Below are positions 53,995 through 63,205 of a stretch of 64,000 nt of DNA, in pieces. The notes beneath the pieces are model-generated. The model saw only the letters and a list, made by a program, of their open reading frames with translations. It did no database searches and was not told where the DNA came from. Every line of letters begins with the position of its first letter. Positions within the stretch are counted from its first letter, which is position 1. Source of the stretch: Bacteroidales bacterium (GTDB taxonomy: Bacteria; Bacteroidota; Bacteroidia; Bacteroidales; Muribaculaceae); NCBI GenBank assembly GCA_015061055.1, contig SUXH01000005.1, forward strand, positions 1-64,000, given 5' to 3'. Made by a program: the position numbers and the translations under genes.

Positions 53995-54069
53995 TTGAAA
54001 AGAATATATTTATTATAAATTTAATGTAAATTCGCACAGCTATTAAACGGCTTAAGTGTTGATAGTCAT
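53995..54069 (+). promoter_or_regulatory. Promoter/leader of the S8 peptidase gene
   Basis: TTGAAAA (53995-54001), TAAATTCG (54027-54034) running into GCAC, and GTTGATAGTCAT 20 bp further on (54058-54069) copy the layout before the 1802-aa protein gene. The -7 box is one base off consensus. Confidence 0.5.
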
Positions 54070-54188
54070 TGGTTTATGAATAGAAATAAATAAATATTGT
54101 ATAAAAATAAATCAATATTGACGTTTGATATTTTTTAATATGATATATAATTAAAAAAAGGAAACAATTAATTAAATAATAGATTTGT

Positions 54189-56480
54189 ATGAAAAAATTA
54201 GCTCTAAGTATTCTTTTGGCATGCGTTGCGATGTCAGTTTCGGCTGAGTCATACTTGAGTATGGACAATCGTGCTATTTTACGCCGTCATAAAGTAATGC
54301 AAAAAAATGAAATGCCACAAGGTAAATTGCAAATGAAAGCAATGAAACAATATGGCATTCCATCCAATCACATTACAGGTTTGATAAAGCTTGGCGAAGG
54401 TGCCACAGTTGAGGAACTTGAGGCAGAAGGTGTAAATGTGGTTAGAGTGCGTGGTGATATTGCACTTGTGTCGATGGCTGTTAATGAAGTTGAGCGTATA
54501 TCTGCTTTGCGTTCTGTGAAGAAATTGCAACTTTCACGTACATTAACAACAAAAATGGACTCGACTCGTAAGGCTACAGGTATTGATAAGATACATGCAG
54601 GAGAAGGTCTACCACAAGCATATACCGGAAAGGATGTAATTACCGGTGTGGTTGATGGTGGTATCGAGCCAAATCATATCAACTTTAAGAAAGAAGACGG
54701 AAGTTCTCGTTTCTCTTGGCTTACTCACATTTTTATCGATGATATGTCGAGTGATGGATATAGTGTGGTGAATTATAGTGGTAAAATTAATGAGTTTAAT
54801 ACTGATGATCCTGAAGAATTCCATGGTACACACACCACCGGTATTATGGCAGGCGGTTATAAAGGAAAAGTAACAACTCCTTACCGTCAGGGAGAAACAG
54901 GAGTGATTGGTGAAATTGCCAATCCTTATTATGGTGTAGCTTACGACTCTGATATAGCTGCTTCTTGTGGTGACTTGAATGAAATGTTTATTGCACTTGG
55001 TGTTGAAGGAATCCTTGACCACGCGTATAACACAGGTAAGCCGGCTTCAATCAACTTGTCGGTAGGTACTAACGTGGGTCCGCACGATGGATCGGGTGTG
55101 ATGAGTCAATATCTTGAATTGGCAGGAAAAGAGGCTATCATTTGTATGGCTGCCGGTAATGAAGGAACACTTCCTATCGCATTGAATAAGACATTTACTG
55201 CTAACGAAACATCAGTGAAATCATTCATATATTCATTGTATCCGGATTATTTTGCTGATTATCCAAATCTTCGTTGGGGACAGGTCTACATATATAGTAA
55301 TGACTCTACTGAATTCAAGGCTAACATAAAGGTGTGGAATAAGAGTCGAAACACACAAGCTTGGTCGTTCGGTATTGAGGGTAACACTCAAGGTGCACCA
55401 ACTTACGTTTCGGCAGGTAATGGTTGGACAAGTGATGGTGATATATCAAATTTAATATTTTCTCGTGCGTTCAATGGTTATTGTGGTATCGGCTCTTGGA
55501 TTGACGAAGATAGCGGTCGTTACGTAACACTTATCGACTATTTGTTCTTCGATAATACATCAACAAATGCTACAGGTAACTATGTTTTAGGCTTTGAAGT
55601 TGTAGGTAAAGAAGGTCAACGTATAGATGCTTATTGTGATGGTCTTTATTCAGCTATGGATAGTTATGGCTTGGCAGGATGGACTCCGGGTTCTACAAAT
55701 GGAACAATCAATGATCTTGCAACAGGCGAAAATATTGTGGCAGTAGGAGCTTACAACACTCGTTCTGAATGGTGGTCGTTAGACGGATATGCTTACTCTT
55801 ACGGACAAGGAAAATATCCAGAGGGAAAAGTGGCAAATTATTCGTCTTTTGGTACGTTGATTAATGGAAAGAACTTGCCTCATGTGTGTGCTCCGGGTTC
55901 TACTTTGATTTCTTCAAGCAGTACTTCTTATGTAAACACAAATAGATTGGGTAATGATGCTATTCAAGCTAAGGTTGCTGTAGATGGCAAGACTTATTAT
56001 TGGCATCAACAACTTGGTACATCAATGGCAACTCCGGTAGTAACAGGTTCAATGGCATTGTGGCTTGAAGCGAATCCAAAGTTAACAGTTAATGAAGCTA
56101 TTGAAATTATGCAAGCGACTGCTATTAAGGATAACGATGTAACATCATTCACCGGCGATCCGGTACAATGGGGAGCTGGTAAGTTTGAAGCTTATGCAGG
56201 TTTGAAAGAGGTAATTCGTCGTGCAAGTAACTCAGCAATCAAGGATATTACGGCTAAGACCGATCGCCTAATGATAACAAGCGCAGGAAAGAACGTCTAT
56301 AATGTGTTCTTGGGCGACACACAAAATCTAAATGTCGCAATCTATAATATGCAAGGTCAAGTGGTTAAGACGATTGCTGTAGAAGGTGATGAAGTTAACG
56401 TAGATGCTTCTATGCTTGATGCGGGTGTGTATGTACTTAATGTAAATGGTGCTTACAGCCAAAAGATTGTTGTAAAATAA
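54189..56480 (+). CDS. Secreted S8 (subtilisin-like) serine peptidase with sorting domain
   Basis: A 763-aa protein with a signal peptide (CVAMSVSA). The catalytic triad is Asp156 in GVVDGG, His212 in FHGTHTTG and Ser612 in GTSMATPVV. About 130 residues between signal and Asp look like an inhibitor-like prodomain. An insert between His and Ser carries a beta domain. The C-terminal 75 residues (VFLGDTQNLNVAIYNMQGQVVKT ... GVYVLNVNGAYSQKIVVK) match the type A sorting domain of type IX secretion. It probably works at the cell surface. Confidence 0.92.
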   Translation: MKKLALSILLACVAMSVSAESYLSMDNRAILRRHKVMQKNEMPQGKLQMKAMKQYGIPSNHITGLIKLGEGATVEELEAEGVNVVRVRGDIALVSMAVNEVERISALRSVKKLQLSRTLTTKMDSTRKATGIDKIHAGEGLPQAYTGKDVITGVVDGGIEPNHINFKKEDGSSRFSWLTHIFIDDMSSDGYSVVNYSGKINEFNTDDPEEFHGTHTTGIMAGGYKGKVTTPYRQGETGVIGEIANPYYGVAYDSDIAASCGDLNEMFIALGVEGILDHAYNTGKPASINLSVGTNVGPHDGSGVMSQYLELAGKEAIICMAAGNEGTLPIALNKTFTANETSVKSFIYSLYPDYFADYPNLRWGQVYIYSNDSTEFKANIKVWNKSRNTQAWSFGIEGNTQGAPTYVSAGNGWTSDGDISNLIFSRAFNGYCGIGSWIDEDSGRYVTLIDYLFFDNTSTNATGNYVLGFEVVGKEGQRIDAYCDGLYSAMDSYGLAGWTPGSTNGTINDLATGENIVAVGAYNTRSEWWSLDGYAYSYGQGKYPEGKVANYSSFGTLINGKNLPHVCAPGSTLISSSSTSYVNTNRLGNDAIQAKVAVDGKTYYWHQQLGTSMATPVVTGSMALWLEANPKLTVNEAIEIMQATAIKDNDVTSFTGDPVQWGAGKFEAYAGLKEVIRRASNSAIKDITAKTDRLMITSAGKNVYNVFLGDTQNLNVAIYNMQGQVVKTIAVEGDEVNVDASMLDAGVYVLNVNGAYSQKIVVK

Positions 56481-56496
56481 GAAGAAACTAAATGGT

Positions 56497-56540
56497 AATT
56501 AGCCCGGTTGGCAGAAATTGGCAAATTGGGCTAATTTTAA
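56497..56540 (+). terminator. Hairpin after the S8 peptidase gene
   Basis: AATTAGCCC (56497-56505) pairs with GGGCTAATT (56528-56536), followed only by TTAA. Only 72 bp separate the S8 gene from the next, so partial read-through is likely. Confidence 0.5.
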
Positions 56541-56552
56541 TAACACAATAAA

Positions 56553-59500
56553 ATGAAGAAGATATTTAATTTATTGGCTGTTGCCATTATGATGGCTGTT
56601 ATGCCGTTTGCTGCTAAGGCACAAACAAATGCAGAGCCGATTATTACGTTCAAAACTAATATTTACGACACCTATGGCACAAGTAACGCATTTTCTCTTG
56701 TGCTTGGTTCGTTGGATACGTGTTATGTGGATGTAGATTGTGGTTTTGGATTATCGGAATATGAAATCGTTCCGGCTGCATTTGATGATGGTAGTGGTAG
56801 CATTACAGGAACATATATAGAATGTTCGGTGTCAAAAGATGGTCTTGTGAAAATCTATGGTGACGCATCACAGATTGATTACTTGAATGCAAGTGGTTGT
56901 TATATCGACTGGATAGAATTTGCCGAAGGTGTGAAACTTGATATTCTTGACCTTAGTCATAATGAGTTGAAGAAACTTGATTTGACAGAGCAAACAGAAT
57001 TGCGTGCATTGTATTTGTCGGATAATACGTTCACCGCCGAAACTCCACTTGTAATCGGAGCAAACAAGCCGAATTTGTATATCCTTGAAGTGAGTATCAT
57101 TGATTATATGGATCCAAGTTTTAACTTGTCGGATTATCCAAATATGATGTCGTTTGACGGTTATCACAATGTGAGTCTGACTCAAATCGACCCAACAGGT
57201 TGTCCTTACCTTCAACGTTTGACACTTGATGTAACAAATGTATCAAGTGTAGACGTGAGCAAGAACCCAAATCTGTTAATTCTCAATGTATCAGAAACAA
57301 AGGTTACTTCGATAGATGTTAGTAAGAACTCTTATCTGAGAGAGTTGTATTGTACTCACACTGGTGCTTATAATTGTGAATATAAGATAGAGAAACTTGA
57401 TGTTACGAACAATCCGAATTTGATGTATCTTTTCTGTTCGGGTAACAAATTAAAAGAGCTTGATTTGTCAAAGAATACACGTCTTCAGTATCTTGATGCT
57501 CGTGACAACTATCTTACTTCTATCGATTTGTCAAGTTGCCAAAATTCATTGTATCAAGTATACTTGAACAAGAACTGTATGGACTATGCTACATTGCCCG
57601 TAAATCCCGGTACTTGGAATACTTACTATTACGGACAACGTCCGATGGAAGTGGGAAAATCTTGTCCGGAAGGTGCTGAATTCGATTTCAGCAAGCGTGT
57701 GCTTCGTGAGGGAAGTACTACTACCGTAGCTGTATATGCTGTTTCTGAATATAACGATAGTGTATCTGAATTGCTTGACGAAAGCTACTATGATTACGTG
57801 GATGGAAAATTGAAGATTTTGAAGGCTCACAGTGATTCATTGAGAGTAGAATTTGTCAACACGTTGTTTAATGAGAATAATTTGACTACAACCAAATTCT
57901 TGGTTAAAACTGCATCGGAATACGGGAAGCCAACTAAGGTGTTTAATTTCACTACATCAATAGGTGATGGTAGCGATATCGCATTTGGTGTGGGTGCTGA
58001 AGGAGCTTCAGTAGAAAATCCGGTGGAATTCTATGTTGATTTTGGTGATCAGAATCAAGTGAAATTTGTGGCAACATCAAGTAATGTTCCAGTTGCTGCG
58101 AATGTAGTAGGAAAGAAAGCCGGATATGGTGCAGTAGCCGTATATGCTCCTGAAGGGGTAACAATTACAGCTCTAAACGCGCAGAATATACCGATGTATT
58201 CGGTTGATGTAACAAAACTTGCATCTTTGCGTGAACTTAATATTGTGAATGCAGGATTATATACAATTGATTTGTCTTGGAATCGTTGTTTGCAATCACT
58301 TAATTTGAGTGGCAACAATTTGTCGGTACTAAATTTATCGGGTCCAAATAATAGCTATTCAAAGAATGTTCTTGCTAATATTAACGTGAGCCACAATCAA
58401 CTCACTGAGATAACACTTAATGAAATGCGTGCAATACGTAACCTTGATTTAAGTTATAATAAGTTGAGTGAGGCTATTAGTTTCTATAATGGAGACTATG
58501 TGGAGTCAATCAATTTGTCTCACAACGAATACTTTGAACTTGACTTTACATACTGCTATGCATTGAAGAATCTTGATATTTCTTATAATAAGTTGCCTTC
58601 GGTGGTTATGCCTGAAGCAAGTGTACTGGAATATTTTGCTTGTAACGACAACTTGTTTACAATGGCAACATTGCCTTCTCATGGTACATTGAAAGATGAA
58701 AACTACATTTATGCCCCACAAGCAGACTTCCAAATTGCAACAAAGGGTCCGGGAACGGATTTGAGCTCCCTAAACAGAGATAAATCTACTACATACGTGT
58801 GGAAGAAGGTTACAGGTGAAACACTTGTTGAAGGTGTAGATTATAAGAATGAAAATGGTGTGGTAACATTTTTGAATACCACAATGGGGAAAGTGTATTG
58901 CGAAATGAGTAATACTTTGTTCCCCGGATTTACCGGTGAAAAGGTGTATAAAACCACTCAGATAGAAGCGGCAGGAATGCCTACGAACCTGATTGCATCA
59001 TTCAAGACTGTGAATGAGGGCGATAGTGTAAGACTTTCGCTTGCTGCAGCAAAGGCTGGAACGGCGTTGTATATTGATTGGGAAGGAGACAACACTGTAA
59101 CTCAATATTTGTTGGGTGATACTTATAAACTATTTGATGCATATACTAAGGCCGGTGCTAATGTGAAGGTTTATACATACGAGCCAACTGAAGCTATCAC
59201 TGTATTTAGTATGGGTGGCGCAAAACTTGAATCATTCGATGGTTCAAAGTTGACTGATGCAATCAATATTTCTGTTACCGGCGCCGGTCTGAGCGAAATC
59301 AAGCTACCGGAAGGTTCTGCAAAGTTGCAAGAATTGTCTCTTGAAAGTAATGCGTTCACTTCATTTGACTTCTCTAAATATCCAGCATTGAGAACAGTTG
59401 CAATGACAGGCAATAAATTGACAAGTCTTGATTTGACTAAGAATGCAGATTTGGAATTGTTCTCGGCTGCAAACAATTTGATTACTGAAGTTAAACTTGA

Positions 59501-60239
59501 TAACAAAAATTTGTGGGCATTGTATCTTGATAACAACAGCCTTGCTAATATTGATTTGAGCGGTGCTCCAAATATTTCACAATTATCGTTGAGTAGCAAC
59601 AAATTGAGTAGTATTAATGTAGATGTGTTGCCTAATTTGATTATGCTCGTATTGAGTAATAATGAGTTTACATTCAAGACCCTTCCATTGAACAAGGAAA
59701 AATATGTGATATATTATTATCACGGACAAGCTCCGCTTGAAGTGGCTTGTGTAGACGGAAAGGTTGATTTGAGCGACCAAATCAAAGTAGGAGAAACCCT
59801 AACTACATATCAATGGTTCTTGGGAGTTCCTGCTGTGAATCAAGATACAGGTGAACTTGAAGGAGAAGAATTGGTACTTGGTACCGAATATACAATTGAA
59901 AACGGTGTTACCACATTCTTGACAAGTCTTGATGGTGTGATGTGTGTGATGACTAACGCCGAATTACCCAATGTGTTTATCTTTACCGATTTGATGAATG
60001 TAACAAGCTCGGGTGTAGAACAAGTAATGGGCGAAGTTTCGATGATTGTTATAGTTAATGGAAACGATGTAGTGGTTAAGACTCAGGAAGCAGGTAAGGC
60101 TGTGAAACTTTATGGTATGAATGGTGCAGAGTTGCACTCGGCTGTAAGTGTGGAAGGTGAAACTGTCTTTAGTGATGTCGTTGCCGGTGCATACATCGTG
60201 AAAGTGGACAATGAAGCTGTTAAGGTATTAGTGAAGTAA
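56553..60239 (+). CDS. Leucine-rich-repeat surface protein with sorting domain
   Basis: A 1228-aa exported protein (signal peptide ending near AAKAQT). Three blocks of leucine-rich repeats of the LxxLxLSxNxL type lie at about residues 125-350, 565-720 and 895-1050 (examples: LDLSHNELKKLDLT; LNLSGNNLSVLNLSG; LYLDNNSLANIDLSG), separated by beta-rich linkers with similar sequence. The C-terminus (KLYGMNGAELHSAVSV ... GAYIVKVDNEAVKVLVK) is a type A-like sorting domain. Such proteins usually bind host or bacterial surface ligands; the ligand is unknown. Confidence 0.88.
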   Translation: MKKIFNLLAVAIMMAVMPFAAKAQTNAEPIITFKTNIYDTYGTSNAFSLVLGSLDTCYVDVDCGFGLSEYEIVPAAFDDGSGSITGTYIECSVSKDGLVKIYGDASQIDYLNASGCYIDWIEFAEGVKLDILDLSHNELKKLDLTEQTELRALYLSDNTFTAETPLVIGANKPNLYILEVSIIDYMDPSFNLSDYPNMMSFDGYHNVSLTQIDPTGCPYLQRLTLDVTNVSSVDVSKNPNLLILNVSETKVTSIDVSKNSYLRELYCTHTGAYNCEYKIEKLDVTNNPNLMYLFCSGNKLKELDLSKNTRLQYLDARDNYLTSIDLSSCQNSLYQVYLNKNCMDYATLPVNPGTWNTYYYGQRPMEVGKSCPEGAEFDFSKRVLREGSTTTVAVYAVSEYNDSVSELLDESYYDYVDGKLKILKAHSDSLRVEFVNTLFNENNLTTTKFLVKTASEYGKPTKVFNFTTSIGDGSDIAFGVGAEGASVENPVEFYVDFGDQNQVKFVATSSNVPVAANVVGKKAGYGAVAVYAPEGVTITALNAQNIPMYSVDVTKLASLRELNIVNAGLYTIDLSWNRCLQSLNLSGNNLSVLNLSGPNNSYSKNVLANINVSHNQLTEITLNEMRAIRNLDLSYNKLSEAISFYNGDYVESINLSHNEYFELDFTYCYALKNLDISYNKLPSVVMPEASVLEYFACNDNLFTMATLPSHGTLKDENYIYAPQADFQIATKGPGTDLSSLNRDKSTTYVWKKVTGETLVEGVDYKNENGVVTFLNTTMGKVYCEMSNTLFPGFTGEKVYKTTQIEAAGMPTNLIASFKTVNEGDSVRLSLAAAKAGTALYIDWEGDNTVTQYLLGDTYKLFDAYTKAGANVKVYTYEPTEAITVFSMGGAKLESFDGSKLTDAINISVTGAGLSEIKLPEGSAKLQELSLESNAFTSFDFSKYPALRTVAMTGNKLTSLDLTKNADLELFSAANNLITEVKLDNKNLWALYLDNNSLANIDLSGAPNISQLSLSSNKLSSINVDVLPNLIMLVLSNNEFTFKTLPLNKEKYVIYYYHGQAPLEVACVDGKVDLSDQIKVGETLTTYQWFLGVPAVNQDTGELEGEELVLGTEYTIENGVTTFLTSLDGVMCVMTNAELPNVFIFTDLMNVTSSGVEQVMGEVSMIVIVNGNDVVVKTQEAGKAVKLYGMNGAELHSAVSVEGETVFSDVVAGAYIVKVDNEAVKVLVK

Positions 60240-60262
60240 TAACTTAAGGCTAATTAATAGAA

Positions 60263-60298
60263 AAATCTCCAAAGTGTAAACTTTGGGGATTTTTTTTG
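60263..60298 (+). terminator. Terminator after the LRR protein gene
   Basis: AATCTCCAAAG (60264-60274) pairs with CTTTGGGGATT (60281-60291) with one G-U pair and a 6-nt loop, followed by seven T. A TAACTTTG box at 60363-60370 may serve the next gene. Confidence 0.85.
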
Positions 60299-60417
60299 TT
60301 GATAAAATTGGGTGTAGGCATAGTTTTTGTGTTTTTAGATGGGTGTTTTGAGAATATTTTATTAACTTTGAAAGCTAAATTGTTGTGAAAACAAAATACA
60401 AAAAATATATAAATTAA

Positions 60418-63168
60418 ATGCTTATGAGAATCAAATTATTTTTGTTTCTTTCGTTATTTCTCGCTTTGCCTGCGATTGCCCAAACAATGGGTGTGAGCGG
60501 GGTGGTGCTTGATAAGAGTACTCGCGAACCGGTGCAAGGCGCGATAGTAACGTTGGATAACCAAAACATTACGGTAACAACGTCGTTTGACGGTAGTTTC
60601 CGTATTGCGAATGCCAAAGCCGGCACAGACAAATTGTCGGTTGTGGGTTATGGCTATAAGGATATGTCGCTGAAAGTGACAATTACCGGGGTGGTAGAAG
60701 ATCTTGGTAATATCGAACTTGTGCCTGAAACTGTAACCGACGGCAGCGACTATTTCAATGATGGAGAGTTTGTAATCAATGAAGCCGAACTTGAGGATGA
60801 AGAAGGTGCTGCTCAAGCAATTTCTACATTATCGGGGGCAAGCGACAATGTGTATTACAATGCCGCGAGCTATGATTTTAGTTTGATGCGTTTCCGTTTG
60901 CGCGGATATGACTCGGAATACTCCGACACTTATATCAATGGCGTGAATTTTAACGACGCTACTCGTGGCCGTTTCAACTATTCGATGATTGGTGGTATGA
61001 ACACCGCATTTAAGCGTAAAGATGTTACTGTGGGACTTGAAGCCAACGGTTTTTCGTTTGGTCAAATAGGAGGTAGTACCGATATGTCGGTTTTTGCCGA
61101 AGATTACGCACCGGGATTTAATGGAAGTGTAGCTTATACCAATTCTAATTATAAACTTCGTGCAATGGCAACCTATAGCACCGGGGTGATGAAGAACGGT
61201 TGGGCTGTAACTCTATCGGCAATAGGTCGCTATGCCGATGAAGGAGTCGTTCCCGGTTCGTTCTATAATTCTTGGGGTTATTTCTTGTCGGCACAAAAAG
61301 TGTTCAACAAGCAACATAGCTTGTCGTTTGTAACATTTGGTGCTCCAACGAAGCGTACCAACTCATCGGCGGTGGCTCAAGAGGCTTATGACCTTGCCGG
61401 CGACAATCTTTACAATCCAAATTGGGGTTGGCAAAATGGAGAAAAGCGTAATGCCAAAGTGGTGGAAGCATTTGACCCTACTGCAATTATTAATTGGATA
61501 TGGAAACCTAAAGACGGAACTACGTTGAATACAGGTTTTGGTTTCCGCTCGTCAAATTATGCATCTTCGGCACTAAACTGGTGTAATGCTGCCGATCCAC
61601 GTCCCGATTATTACCGCTACTTGCCATCATGGTATAAAGACCATCCCGAAGAATATGAACTATATGTAGACAAGTGGACCAACGATGAGAACCAACGTCA
61701 AATCGATTGGGACAACTTGTATCAAAGCAATTATTTGGCTAAGGAATTTGGCGGACAACCCGGCTCAATATACATTCTTGAAAAGCGTCACAGTAATCAG
61801 ATTAACTATCAATTCAATTCTACATTGAATATGCGTTTGAACGATTATATGACACTTCAAGGAGGTTTGGGTGCAAGTTATTCGGAAGCATCTTATTATA
61901 AGACAATAAAGGACCTTCTTGGAGGGGATTATTGGCTTGATATTGACCAATACTCTGAACGTGATTATCCCGATAATCCTACAATTTTGCAGAACGACTT
62001 GAATAATCCTAATCGTAAGGTGGGTGTAGGCGACCGATTCGGATATGACTATAATGTGAATTCAGTGAGAGCTAATGCGTGGATTCAAAACGTGATAAAT
62101 CTTCCTAAGTGGGATATCAATTATGGTCTGAACATAAGTTATACCCAATTCCAACGTGTGGGTAATATGAGGAATGGTCGCGCTCCTGAAAATTCATACG
62201 GAAAGGGCGAACTTCATCAGTTTGATAATGCAGCTTTAAAATTAGGTTTGGGCTATAAACTTGATGGTCGCAATCGCTTTGTATTCCATGGTTACTATGG
62301 AACAAAAGCACCATTGAGCGATCGTGCTTACGTTTCTCCGCGTATTCGCGACGGAGTGGTTGCAGGGTTGAGCAGTGAACGTTTGCTATCGGGCGATATT
62401 AGCTATGTGTTCAATTATCGTGCTATCAAGGGTAGTATCACCGGATTCTGGACCGAACAATACAATTCTACCGAGCGCTTGTCGTTCTATGATGATGAAT
62501 TCCAGACATTTATGAACTATGCGCTAACAAATGTGCGCAAGTCTTATCGAGGAGTGGAAGTGGGAATGCAAGCAGCACTTACTCCTTCTTTGACTGTTTC
62601 GCTTGCAGGAACATTCTCGAAGTATAAATACAAGAATCGTCCAATGGGAACTCGCAGCTATGAAAATGGTATGGCTCCCGACACGACTCAAGTGGTTTAC
62701 TTGAAGAACTATTATGTGGCAGGAACTCCTCAAACTTGCTTGAGCTTGAGTTTCAACTATCGTGCTCCGGGAATGTGGTTCTTTGAATTGAACGGTACAT
62801 ATATGGGCGACAGCTACATCTCGCTTGCGCCTAATCGTCATGAAGAACGTTCTGACATTCTTTCTAACTTCAATTCGCTTGAAGAATATGAAGCATGGGT
62901 GACTGATTTTACAAAACAGGACAAATTGAAAAATGCATTTGTGGTTAATGCAAGCATTGGTAAAGTGATATATTTGAGCCGTTCATCTTCGTTGAACATA
63001 AACTTGAATGTTACCAATCTGCTTAACAATAAAGATATTCAAACTTCGGGCTATCAACAATGTCGTATTAATACAAGCGACTACTTGAATACCACAACCC
63101 GTTATCCAAATAAATACTACTACGCTCAAGGATTGAAAGTTTTCTTAAATATGGGCGTTAAATTCTAA
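60418..63168 (+). CDS. TonB-dependent receptor with CarboxypepD_reg-like domain
   Basis: A 916-aa outer-membrane protein (914 aa if ATG 60424 is used). A signal peptide (ALPAIAQ) is followed by the regulatory-like domain GVVLDKSTREPVQGAIVTLD, a plug-like region (residues about 120-240) and a large beta-barrel ending NMGVKF with a terminal aromatic. It would import a substrate using TonB energy. The downstream DUF5689 lipoprotein, 37 bp away, is its probable partner. Confidence 0.88.
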   Translation: MLMRIKLFLFLSLFLALPAIAQTMGVSGVVLDKSTREPVQGAIVTLDNQNITVTTSFDGSFRIANAKAGTDKLSVVGYGYKDMSLKVTITGVVEDLGNIELVPETVTDGSDYFNDGEFVINEAELEDEEGAAQAISTLSGASDNVYYNAASYDFSLMRFRLRGYDSEYSDTYINGVNFNDATRGRFNYSMIGGMNTAFKRKDVTVGLEANGFSFGQIGGSTDMSVFAEDYAPGFNGSVAYTNSNYKLRAMATYSTGVMKNGWAVTLSAIGRYADEGVVPGSFYNSWGYFLSAQKVFNKQHSLSFVTFGAPTKRTNSSAVAQEAYDLAGDNLYNPNWGWQNGEKRNAKVVEAFDPTAIINWIWKPKDGTTLNTGFGFRSSNYASSALNWCNAADPRPDYYRYLPSWYKDHPEEYELYVDKWTNDENQRQIDWDNLYQSNYLAKEFGGQPGSIYILEKRHSNQINYQFNSTLNMRLNDYMTLQGGLGASYSEASYYKTIKDLLGGDYWLDIDQYSERDYPDNPTILQNDLNNPNRKVGVGDRFGYDYNVNSVRANAWIQNVINLPKWDINYGLNISYTQFQRVGNMRNGRAPENSYGKGELHQFDNAALKLGLGYKLDGRNRFVFHGYYGTKAPLSDRAYVSPRIRDGVVAGLSSERLLSGDISYVFNYRAIKGSITGFWTEQYNSTERLSFYDDEFQTFMNYALTNVRKSYRGVEVGMQAALTPSLTVSLAGTFSKYKYKNRPMGTRSYENGMAPDTTQVVYLKNYYVAGTPQTCLSLSFNYRAPGMWFFELNGTYMGDSYISLAPNRHEERSDILSNFNSLEEYEAWVTDFTKQDKLKNAFVVNASIGKVIYLSRSSSLNINLNVTNLLNNKDIQTSGYQQCRINTSDYLNTTTRYPNKYYYAQGLKVFLNMGVKF

Positions 63169-63205
63169 ATCAATCAGATAATAAAAACTATAAAATATAA
63201 AGACA

